64,000 nt of DNA from Takakia lepidozioides (lineage: Eukaryota; Streptophyta; Takakiopsida; Takakiales; Takakiaceae): contig CM060731.1 of the NCBI GenBank assembly GCA_030704615.1, forward strand, positions 94,406,756 through 94,470,755, in the 5' to 3' direction. Below, piece by piece: positions 46,050 to 56,879 of this stretch; within the stretch, counting starts at the first letter, position 1; each line of letters opens with the position of its first letter. The position numbers and the translations under genes are program-made. The notes below the pieces were generated by a model, which was given only the letters and a program-made list of their open reading frames with translations, was not told the origin of the DNA and made no database searches.

Positions 46050-46446
46050 TGTCGCGGCCCTTTGCCTTGAGGGCAGGGGGTCGGGACACATGAGGGGCTG
46101 CCCCTGTGGTGGGGGCAGTGGCAGCGATAGGTACGGGGGGCTGAAGCACCCTTGAGTGCCCAAGGCACTCAAGGAGGCGGAGGTGCTCACTAGGTGGAGC
46201 CCTGCACACCAGGATGCGGTGGGGGTGGCTTCACAAAGGGGTGGTGGTAGCTTAGCGGGACTTAGTGGGGGTGGCATAGGACTCACCTTGGGGCGGAGAC
46301 CTCATGGTGGGAGTTGTGGGGAGTCTTGGGACTCATCACGGTCCATAGGGACCGTGGTGGGTGGGCCAAGACTCACCGCGACTCATCACCGGGAGTCGAG
46401 GGTTTTCGTGGTGGTTCGCCATAAAATGGCATGGTTGTTTGTGAAA
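46050..46446 (+). mobile_element. 5' part of a chromovirus LTR
   Basis: It starts TGTCGCGGCCC after CGATT and matches the LTR at 28,776 for about 395 bases. It then switches to GAAATTCGAACTCAGGGCAGG, the non-LTR-type fragment, which continues to about 46,535. Confidence 0.85.
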
Positions 46447-46679
46447 TTCGAACTCAGGGCAGGTTATACCCTGCCTAGGGTTAATGCAATTGCCCATTTT
46501 CTGGGCAACCTGATGACAATATTCATTTCCTAATTCATTGTCAGTGGTGATCGGCTGCGTACATCTGTGGGAAACACATGACGTGCGTACACACATGACG
46601 TGCATTCGTTTGTGTCAAGTCCAATGGCTTCATCAGAACTTCATCTTAGCAATCCTGGATAATTTTATCCGCAAAATTA

Positions 46680-46795
46680 GGCGCCTCCCACTGAAATAGG
46701 CCCTGTAAGTTCCTAATTGCAAGATGACGTGGTGTGAGCCTGTGTTGGGCTCGCGGGCTCCTGGGCTCACGGAATAGCATCCCTGAAGTCGGACT
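46680..46795. repeat. Dispersed repeat, copy of 1.05-1.17 kb
   Basis: It shares GAAATAGGCCCTGTA, GTGAGCCTGTG and CCTGGGCTCAC with the first copy. Confidence 0.5.
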
Positions 46796-46799
46796 GAGT

Positions 46800-47170
46800 G
46801 TAGCCATGAGTGTGGTAACCCTTGTAGTGGATACCCTTGCAGTAACCCGAACTCAGGCCAAAAAGCAGAAACCTCCAGATAAGGAAGATGAAACCGAAGA
46901 AGACAGGAAACAATATCCAGAAACTGCAGCATGGCGGGAAGAAAAGAGCTTACACCAGGAAGTAAGCGAGGCCATAGCTCAATTACAAGAAGGAACTCAC
47001 ATACCTTCGGGAGATCCAACTCCAGATAATCAGAGCAGACCAACGACAAAGACCACGAATGAAACCACGGAGACAACATTGGCTGAAGTAATATGCCAGA
47101 CCAAGACCCAAATCACCATTGGACAATTATTAAAAATTGCTCCACAATGCAAGAAAACTTTATTTGGGGG
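46800..47170 (+). pseudogene. Gag/protease-linker fragment of a Ty3-like element
   Basis: A frame reading VTLVVDTLAVTRTQAKKQ, then a Glu/Thr-rich linker, ends ITIGQLLKIAPQCKKTL. This resembles the segment just before the aspartic protease in plant Ty3 elements. It ends at a G run near 47,200. No protease motif remains. Confidence 0.45.
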
Positions 47171-47194
47171 TGTTTTGGCGAGGAATCGACCCTG

Positions 47195-47305
47195 CGCGGG
47201 GGGGGGGGGGGGGGGGGCAGGGCGCGGTGACCGCGGCGGCGAGGGGGGTGCGAGGCGGAGGGCGGAGGTGAGGCCACGCAGGCAGGCCCGCTGAGGGAGC
47301 ATTGA
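47195..47305. repeat. G homopolymer and GC-rich block
   Basis: About 20 G are followed by GC-rich purine DNA. It abruptly separates the gag fragment from the cyclase-like frame, so it is a likely junction. Confidence 0.7.
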
Positions 47306-47939
47306 ACTCCCGGCCTCTTTTATCACTTGCCATTCATGCCAAAAGGTGGAGGAATCGTTAACGTGAAGGTTCAACCGGCAAAGTTGTTGCCTCCACCACT
47401 TCGTATGGTCGACAGAAGAGGCATTGTTGTTCGCATCACTGCAAAGATGTATGGATTTGGCAACGTGGATCAGCAGTTTACGGACAGTGTGAAAGAAAGC
47501 GTGGCCAACACGCTCCACGAGAATGAAATCGATGATGAATCGAACTTCGAATACGATATACAAGGTTTCGATTCCAAATCAAAACTGGTATGTGGACTTT
47601 TTCTTTATGCGGAATCGTCGACAGGATGTATGTTGGGGGGCGGCTCGCTGGGGGGTCATAATGGGAAACCTGAGCGATTGGCTCATCTTGCTGTGAAAGA
47701 TCTGCTGAAAGAATTGTCCGATGGAGGTTGCACTGACGAGCATGTGCAGGATCAGCTTATTATCTTCATGACCTTAGCTACGAGTATCGGAGATCATGAC
47801 TGGACCTATCACTCTGCACACGGAGACTGCTATTCACTTTGCTCACCATATGACTGATGCAAAAATTACAATAACTTCAATCACAGGAAGCCATAGGAAT
47901 CTCACAAGGTGTCAAGGGATTGGCTATACACTACAGTGA
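47306..47939 (+). pseudogene. RNA 3'-terminal phosphate cyclase, C-terminal part, frameshifted
   Basis: The frame contains PKGGGIVNVKVQP, LYAESSTGCMLGGGSLG, and DEHVQDQLIIFMTLAT, all typical of the RtcA/RTCA family, which converts RNA 3'-phosphates to 2',3'-cyclic ends using ATP. An extra base near 47,790 shifts the frame. The next frame gives GPITLHTETAIHFAHHMT and ends CQGIGYTLQ with TGA at 47,937-47,939. The N-terminal half (with the adenylation site region) is not present upstream. It could be a last exon with a sequence error, or a truncated copy. Confidence 0.75.
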
Positions 47940-48578
47940 GCATCTGATGAGTGTGCAGGTTTTCTTGACACGAAGCATGATGTCAAACTCAGTCGGATTG
48001 TGTAAGTGGTAGCTTGTCATTGCCACTGCAAGATACTCTTGAGATTGCAGCAACATCGCTCAATGCACATTGAAACTGTTGACAGTGCACTTGTCCTGGT
48101 GGAAATTCTGGATCAGTATGGAGGTTACCTGTGTGCTTGAAAGTGTTAAGGACCTTTCTTCTTTTTCTTCTGCTTCTACATACATGCATGATGCAGTTAA
48201 GCCTGCCTTACGTCGGCATCTGCTCTAATCTTCTCGCAGAGGCCAGGTGCGGTCAAGCATCAGCAATTTTGTGACTACAATGTATGTCAAAATCGTCTGA
48301 GGCTGGCAAGATGGCTTGATTGTAGCATAAAAATCTGTAACAATGTAACAGCAAGATAACAATAAACATTGTACAATGACAAGGCCTCGTCTCCAGTTGT
48401 CATTGTATGGCCATGAGTCCCATACTTCCATGCAAAATGAATCTTCTCTGTCACTGCTTGCTTAAGGGAACAGCTCAGAAAAGGAGAAATCAACTGAATT
48501 AGTTTAATGAAAATGTGTCTTAGCATAGTGCCTGAAATTTAAAAATAGTGCTGCAGTGTCTTTCAATGTGTTGCCTGA
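47940..48578. other. Intergenic, no gene
   Basis: It lies between the convergent cyclase-like frame and the FKBP gene. No motif is recognised; it probably contains the FKBP 3' untranslated region. Confidence 0.5.
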
Positions 48579-51500
48579 CTATTTTGAAGCTGATTCTTTG
48601 GGTGCTTTCTTTACCTCAAGCAATTCCACATTCATTTCAAATGTGGCGCCCGGCTGCACAAACCAGAATTTGACATCAGTCTCAGCCCCCCTCTCCTTCA
48701 GCTACGAATGGCACACACAGCAGGAGTATCTCAAAGCCAAGTCCCCTGAAGGTAACCCTTAAGGTATGCCCCTGACATTTGCACTGAAAGGTCAGAAGAC
48801 TCATTGTACAGCAAATACCACACAATGTGAAGACACATCAATAAGAGAATGAACTAGAAAAACAGAGGGGGCACAGAGATAGAAAAGAGAAGGGAGGACA
48901 AGTACGAGAGATAGACCACCTAAGCATCAACTGAAAAGCAAAGAGGCTTATGAGACAACCGTTGAAGATAAGTGATGTTGATTCCTCATTAACTCCAGGC
49001 ACCTTAGAAAAGACACTGAAGCAAAACCAAATAAGAGGATCTATCAAGCTCAACCAACATACTGAGACATTAAATTACCGGTATCTCGTTCAATCCCTTC
49101 TTGCCATAGCCTGCCTCCGGTGGTACAATAACCGTTCGCTGTCGAATACACCCAGGTACCACATGTCAGTCGACAAATGCAGTGGAGCCCCACACCAAGG
49201 CAAGGTATTCACAAGCACTTTCTTTGAGCTGCTATGTGAGTGCTGTGCAACTATTATGAGGTAGCCAAACATATGCCGTATCAGTCCAGGGTAAAACCCA
49301 AACTAACAAGTCAGACAAAGTGCATGCTTTTATGACTGTCATTGACAACCCTTGGATCATCAACTGCATGATGCATCCCTTATACCCTTATACACTTCAT
49401 CAGCTACTGACAGCAGGTGCAGTCAAAGGTTCAGGGGATAGCATTATACATGATTCTTCATCTGCATGCAAGTATTGAAGAAATGAACATTTCTAACACA
49501 TTCAACTGTTCCATAAGTCCTCCAAGCTTCGAGCAAGCATATGAAGTTCCTTCTTCCCGATCTTTACAGAACATATTATCCCTTTCTGGAAGTAACAAAA
49601 ACATTCGACCCCATAATATTGACAACATGATGCAACTTGTAGTCAATGAAGTCACATCACTTACCTTGCCACCGACCCGCATGCCCTCAGTGACTGTATA
49701 CAAAGCAGGGGGAGGTTTTGGTGATGCCTGAGCAGAAAATAGCCCATTGGCAGCATCCACAAACTCCCGCTTGCGCTCTTTACCAGCAGGTGCTCCAACA
49801 ATAAACTCATAAGGCTGCTAGTATGAAGAGATGAGCTTCGATTAGCAGTGCATACCCTACTTAGCCACCAAAATTTGACATGGTTCAAGAACTAAACAAA
49901 TATCATAGTCAACTCCTCTTTCCACCCCTGGATTGAACTACATGTAACTTTGCCCTGGTGGTTAAACGAATGGAATCACCTGAGCAATGGTGCGATTGCC
50001 TGCAAGGATCTTGGATTCTCTACTTGACACGGCCGTTATGCTGCGGTACACACAGTCAAAATGTACCTGCCAGATAATTTCCTCTCCAGTGTTGTCAGTA
50101 TCTGGGGCACACATGCTGAAAAGTGCCCAAAAGTGATTGTGAAGGAACTATTCAAATTGAAATTCGAAAAGACATTTACATCCCAAGATAGCCCACCACC
50201 AAAGGAAGGTGTCAGATCAAAGTACGGAGAAGACATGGCTATTTTCCCCAAAAACAACTTCCAGAGGTGCATAGGCTCACAAAACCAAGCCACAAAACAG
50301 CATTGATCTTCATACTGAAATACCTGTGATAAAAATGAGGCTATCTCTGAATAAACAATGGTACTATAAACAACTCTTGAATGAAAAGATTGAAAACCAT
50401 CAAATAAGGGTGCATGTTTCAGCTTAGATGTGTACTCAGACTGAAGCACTCGCAAAACTCCGACAAAGGAACACAAGAAAGACAGAAATAATAGAGATGT
50501 TTGGTAATTAGGGCCAAGAGTGCTCGTGCCAAAAAGGTACATGGAGTGAACAAAGGCAAGCACAAAAAGGTCCTAGGAACAAGCCGTAGGATAGAACAGA
50601 TAGAAGCAAGTAGAACAGGATGGACATACCATAACAGTTTCCCCAATCTCAGCAACTGAGCCATTTCCTTGTTGTATGTCATAGAATTTGAGCCCACTGC
50701 CTGCTTGAGTCAAGTCCCCAAACAGAATGTTCACACTGATAAGAATGAGCCCATGCTTCACAAGCGTACGCTTCAAACATGTATGTATATTCAGAGACAG
50801 ACTTCACATGGTCACTGAAAGTAACCAGACACATGATTCACCAGTCGGAGTTAGAGGGCGGTCGTACAACAGTCATTATCACCCTCACAAAGTGACAGAC
50901 TGGAATTCATCATGGACTATCTGCCGAGGCATCTCATGACTCCATCTTGACAGTCGGTAAGATTACAGGATAAGCACCTGCTCAAATTCATGACATAAAA
51001 TCAGGACCGTAGCCTTAAAATTAATCTGTAGGTTTGAAACCAATTTGTCCAGCTTCACCCTTGCGAAGGAAGAGTCATTGAACAACTGCAGAAACCCACC
51101 GAGGAGGAACATTTGAGCACCTAACAAGCTCAAGTAAAAGTTTATCAAGCTTCCCTAAACTCTCATTATTTGATCAATCTCCCTAAATTAGATATCTAGT
51201 GCGATGAATGTATACCATAAAGCTGCACAGGGGACTGAGAATAATGAATTTTCTCGTGTACCTCCATACAAGATGACAAAACTTGAACCCCAAACCCTAA
51301 AGTTAATTCTGAAAACAACATCATGGAACTAGTAAAATAACTCATCCCATAACTTGTTTTCCCTTCTTGCAGATTGTGTGCATTACTCCACAATATGGCG
51401 AGCGCCATACTGCTCGTCTCAAAGTTAGTTGGAAATTCCTTCAAATTCAACAAGATACAGTCCTTCCGATTAAATTCATCAAGCTCAGTTCTTCACACAC

Positions 51501-52316
51501 TTCCTTCCAATCACAATGCTTGAGGCACAAACTGTTACCTGACATGATCAGCTGGAAATTAATGGCATCTAGGATTGAAAGTGATCAGGAGATTAGAATG
51601 ATCTTCAAAAATCATGACCGCCTTCACGGATATCTCTTCAAAAGAAATAATGCCAATCTCTGTCCCTACTGCTGTGATCATGTAAAGATTTAGAATTTGA
51701 GTAACGTTGAAATCTAGAATATGTAGCTCATTTACACGGAAAATCCTTGAGAAGTGATCATGGATTCACTTCTCATGGATGTACAATGGTGTACATTGCT
51801 CAACGCGTTTATCCTGAGTTGAGTCGGTCCCTAGACAAGGACTTTTAAGTAGCACTGCCCCGCTGAATATGAACACCCTCAACAGCAAAATTTTCACATT
51901 GTGTAATGGGCAGGCAAGGCAAGAATCATACTGCTCGTCAGATAATCCTCAGCCGGTATCTCCTTCTTATTTCTTCGATCTCTCGCAAATGCACTTCCTC
52001 CACCGCCCAACACTCCAACTGCTGCAGCCAATGCAGAACCGCACACCTCCCTCCTGCTCGCATGCATTCCCAATGCCAATACCCGACCTAGTTCACTTCC
52101 ACAAACACCCCCTCGTCTCTCATCAACTTTCAACTCCCCATTGTTCTCCGAGGAGCTGCAACAGGCTTGTTCTGGGACGACATTGCACGCAATTGAGCTT
52201 CGAAAATTGGCAGTAGCATTGAGATTCGTCGAATTTCTGACTGAAAGAGTGGTGGGGGTCGGGGAAACGGCCGAGCGGGGGCAGAGAGAGGGCGAGAATG
52301 CCAGGATGGAGGCCAT
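48579..52316 (-). CDS. FKBP18: Thylakoid-lumen FKBP-type peptidyl-prolyl isomerase, FKBP18-like
   Basis: Six exons join in frame to 275 residues: 52,316-51,932; 50,700-50,630; 50,066-49,980; 49,814-49,665; 49,138-49,079; 48,653-48,579. All introns are GT-AG. The start MASILAFSPS has a good context (GCTATGGCC); an in-frame ATG also lies at 52,346. The first exon has a plastid transit region, then RREVCGSALAAAVG ending AFA before RDRRNKKEIP, a twin-arginine-type lumen signal. The FKBP domain has GLKFYDIQQG, VHFDCVYRS, GLFSAQASPKPP, TVIVPPEAGYGKKGLNEIP and PGATFEMNVELLEV. It would assist protein folding in the lumen. The long phrase RESKILAGNRTIAQPYEF fits FKBP18 rather than other lumen FKBPs. 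It looks intact. Confidence 0.9.
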
Positions 52317-52841
52317 AGCCAGAGCTATCGTCCTGTAATATCGCATGCATTATGGATTTTTCTCTTTTTCCCCCTCTGGATTATATTTTCGATCATGCAC
52401 CAATGATATTTACTTCAAAAGCATTTGGGCTTCTAGCAGTAATAAAGTTTACTTATAAAATTTTGAGGCCTAAAATTTATTATGGATGAAAGATCTTAGT
52501 ACTGAGAGCCATTGCTCTCCCAGCAGCCTATTTTGCTTCATGACTTCAACAACATGGGTCCTTAAGAAGAGACCAGAAGCAATTTCAAAGAGGGAGACAG
52601 CAGATGGTATGTGATGACAACAGGCTTGGAAGAAGCAAATGTACACAAGGTTGTTGCAACCTAATCTACACACTACTTCCTGCGTAATGACATAATCAAC
52701 GAGTTTTTCAAGGAAAACTAGATTGCCTCTGGAACATTTACAATTATCAAGAAACAAGTGTCAAAATTGATCTAGCTGGCTATAAGATGGTTCGTTTCAG
52801 AAATGACCAACTGCTCATTTTCAGAACATGCCCACTGCTGT

Positions 52842-55800
52842 TTATTTAGCCCCTCCAGTTCTTGGAATGAAACTGAACAAGCTCTTGCTCAGAGTGTCTG
52901 AGCTCCACATCGCTTTAACCTTGTGGTGCTCCTCCTCCTTCACCTCCTCTGTTTTGTGGTGCTTCTCCATGTGCTCCTTCTGTCGTGCACCTACATGTCC
53001 TCCTCTTTCTTCTATAGGCAGTAACAGTTTGCTCAAGCCCTTGAAGTGCTTGCTTTGCCTCCTGAAGCTCTTGCAATAACTTAGCCTTGTCTGTGTTGTG
53101 GTGCTGCTGCATATCCTCTCTGGTCATGTTCTCCACCTGCAAGGAACCACACAAAACCCCCCACAGGATCAGCAAAACTTGTGAGATACACAGGGAGGAG
53201 ATGCTTCAGGGAGCACTAGGAAGATACTCTAGTGGATCAACATACCTTTGATCGGGAACTGCACTATATGCAGGGAAATTGCTTTTAGGACTTTTCATCT
53301 TGCGAGATGAATGTCTTCAGTCTTCCACAGATAAGTGGTAGGCCACCTCTGTGAGGCTGTCACTGCAAGGGAGCCTCGATACTCACAATTTAGATTTATA
53401 AATCTGATGGGTAGAGATAAAGGCGACTATTAGTGCTTTAGTGTTTACAAGTGGTCAAATCATCTGCAAATGACAAGGAGTTTCTCCAGGCAAAAACCAG
53501 AGGACAAGCAAGAAACAGGGAAAATTGAGTTGTCAACCACGAAATGAAATGAAATGGTGCTTTATAACGTCCGCGGAAGCTCATAGAGCTTATGGGACAA
53601 AATGGAAGAAAACATGAGAGAGGAAACAAAACCAGAGCCAAAAATAAAAACTATTGCTTGAGAGAGAAGAAAAGAGGAAGACGAGAGAGAGCAGGGAGAA
53701 TGTACTCGTTGTCATCCCCTGCAAATGGTGCCCACAACATATCCTCCAGAGGGCAGTGTCAGTCCACCAGGGCATAGGAGACTCAGCTCGAAATTACAAA
53801 ACCACCCACATACAGGCAATGAGAATCCAGATACAGGAGCTGAGTGCTGATTTTAGCTGGCATTAACATCAGACTAGAAAGCATGAGGTTAGTTCCAACA
53901 GTGTTCTTCTAACCTATCTGACTCCTATGCCTGTTGTCGCACTGCCACTGACACTGACAGAAAAGAAGGAAACTTTCAAGCATGCACAGGGGGTCTAGAA
54001 AGAGAGACATAAAATAGAGAAAATAACCTCCATGGGGGTCCCCAAGGGAGAGGTAGAGGCTCTTTTCCCAATAATTTTATGCTTTTGTGGGAAGTCCACT
54101 GCGACCTTCAATGGCCTCGCTGGCTCAACACGCCTTCAGTGCTTATGAAGAAGTGAAGATCTGCCATGCTTCGGTTTGTTCTCCAGGAGAGGATCTTTTT
54201 GCTAGTCATCACGGGAGTTACCCAACGTCATGTGAGAGCCTTTTTTTGTTATGCTACATGCAGTTATCGCTTACGTCTCCAGAGGTGACTTGTGCTTCAA
54301 GATAGTTCTAGAAGCTTGAACGTTTGTGCCTTTGTAGCCTCCCTTCTTGGCATCTCTTCCAATCCATGACATTTCCTTGCACAAGGGTTTTGTACAGAGG
54401 CTTGCTATGAGGACTTGCCCCAGGGTTTGGCTTGACACCTTCCTATGAAATCACTTAAAACTTGAGCCAAAACAGAATAGAAACCCCAGTTACTTAATGT
54501 GTAGATACATAGGAACTTTCGAGTCCTTGGAGGAGGGTTGGGCAACCACGTTGCCTTGGGTATGGCCGTTGACGTTCTAGAGATTTCAGCGTAAAATACC
54601 AACCTGAAAATTTCAAAGCACAGGTGTGAAATCTTCTTGCAATCTCTACAAGCAAGGAAAGGTTCATGTTCTCAGCAGAGCATCCACAAACTTCAAGATT
54701 GCACCACTATACAAGGACCCTTAGACAACCTGCATTAAATCTGCCTGTTGCTGCGCTTTGAATATGAGAAGCCCTTCGTAGAACATTGCTTGACCTTTGA
54801 ACAGCTCCTGTTCCTCGGCCTTAGCTAGTTGGCACTCCTTTTCTACCATCTCCAATGTCTTCATTTCCATTCCCTCAGCTAGTCGTGCCCTGTGCAACAA
54901 CAACATATCAAAAGCTTACAATCCGGCATCACTGTTTCTAACATCGTCTTAATTTGCACACAAGGCTGCTAGCATCTTCAAAAGTCTCAGAAATCCTGGA
55001 TGCTTATTATGGAGGATTAAAATGACAAGGATTGTTTCCATCGAAGTGGGATGACTTATACAAAGTGACAGATAGAAGATATGCCCAGACCTGAAGGTCT
55101 ACAGGTCCTGATAGACAGCCATCACCATGGTGCTGGAGTCCAGTAAATCCAGACTCAATGCCTAAAAAGGTTTTATTGCTGATCCAAATTGCAAGAAACG
55201 ATCTCAGCAGCAGATCCAAAATTGCCGTAGCACTCATCCAGAGTTGACGACAACTACAGGTGTTTGTAACATGAGGATCCGGGAACATTTTAGTATCATT
55301 TAATTATATGCAAGCTGGAATTGAATTCATACTAGAAAGTGTGAGATTCTCTACTACAGCACTCTTGCTGTAACTAAGGTGAAAGAGAATCTTGAAGGTG
55401 TTTCCAAAGAGTTTATGGGAAGACTAAGCACTTCTGCTCTTCACATTTCAATGCCTCTGCTAGGTATGAGCAGTCTCTGGAAAACTTTGATGTGAAGGTA
55501 AACTGGGCAGGAGACAAGGAATTGTCCTGTCTCCAAAACCCTATCCTTGCAGGATATACTAGCCCATCTGCCCCTTTCCATCTATGATTGCATGCAACAA
55601 CTAGAAAAGCCCTAGTGAGGGATGTGGAGAATTGTGCAGACCAGTGTTAAGCCATGTGCATGTGCATGAGCTATCCATGATGTCTACAACAATATTTAGT
55701 TGGCAGGTTTAGGACGGCACTCTCCACACAAGCAATGATGTAAGGACATAGCATCCCTTATTACGTTTCGACCTCCTTACTACTGGATAATTACAAGTTG

Positions 55801-56560
55801 GATGGATACCTGACCAGACAAGAGATAGATTATGGAGGGAGTCACTGAATCACTGACATCTAAGGTCGGCACTGTACAACGGAGAGAGAGAAAGATGGAA
55901 AAGGATCAAGGAGTTGCACACATTTCACCTACAGTTTTGATAATGTGTCTCCTCCAATGCATGAGGTGTGCAGAAGCTCCAAACGTCCCTTACACTCACT
56001 TGAAGGAGTGTACCACTCTGGGCCCATGGTTGCTGCAGCCACCTTAGGCGCATCTCATTGTCGTTCATAAAGGTCATAATGCTTGTCCTCCACAAATTCT
56101 CAGATGCAATCAGCTGAAGAATTTCGTAATTTTGAAGAATAGTTGTACAAAGACAGCAAAAAAGGAGGTGTTTGGTCAATAATCTAACAAGAACAATAGA
56201 GGGGAAAGCCCTTGTACATTAATCGCAATAGAGTGAATCATTTAACTCTATAAAATTGATCAAGAAGATTGGAGAAACCAAGACAGTTGGAAATAGCATC
56301 TTACATACCTCATGGAGCTTCTGGGGCTATGTTTTCAGATTAAGAGCCGACAGAGTCATTGATTATGGACAAATTTCAGGAGGAAGAGCCACTCACATCT
56401 GCTTGGAGTGTCTCTTTGGCTGAGATCCTGGCCTCCCTAAGTCTGCGGCAGACCGCTCGGCATCTTCTATTTGCTTAGATAGATCTTTCATTCGTCGATT
56501 ACAGAGTAGTCTGTTTTGCACCTACTTTTCGGATGTTTCATCTGTAATTTCATCTCCATA
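52842..56560 (-). CDS. Scattered exons of an unrecognised coiled-coil protein
   Basis: The clearest exon is 54,889-54,730 (acceptor TTGCACAG, donor CAG|GT), reading EMKTLEMVEKECQLAKAEEQ with FKGQAMFYEGLLIFKAQQQ. A last exon begins at 53,136 (VENMTREDMQQHHN, ELQEAKQALQGLEQT). If a 48-base segment is an intron, it ends SLFSFIPRTGGAK with a stop near 52,844. Upstream, 56,400-56,550 may code KDLSKQIEDAERSA. Heptad-like patterns suggest coiled coils. I do not recognise the family, and exon links between these parts are unproven. Confidence 0.4.
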
Positions 56561-56561
56561 G

Positions 56562-56700
56562 TCACCCTCGCAGATGGATCCAGAGATACCCTCCAAGATG
56601 GACATAGCATAGCACGCCCGGGTATATAGATATCACCCTCGCAGATGGATCCAGAGATACCCTCCAAGATGGACATAGCATAGCACGCCCGGGTATATGA
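56562..56700. repeat. Two-copy tandem repeat, period 71 bases
   Basis: TCACCCTCGCAGATGGATCC starts at 56,562 and 56,633 and both units continue to CACGCCCGGGTATAT. A smaller duplication of CTCAAGCAGCACCACTT follows near 56,780-56,840. Confidence 0.9.
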
Positions 56701-56879
56701 GATATCTAGTCCAACACCAACCGAAACCGAAACCCAAAAGTTCCAAAAGGAGAAAGTGTTTTACGACCTACCTAACAGCCTGCGAAGTAAGCTCAAGCAG
56801 CACCACTTTCCTGCGAAGTAGCTCAAGCAGCACCACTTCCAGAGCTCTTACTGAAGATTTCGAGTTCTGAAGATTGCAG

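Noticed and set aside
47150-47305. tRNA or SINE promoter in the GC-rich block
   Set aside because: One word resembles a B box, but no A box or cloverleaf could be drawn.
54405-54602. Separate small gene on the minus strand
   Set aside because: No splice pattern or motif; the credible exon nearby is 54,730-54,889.
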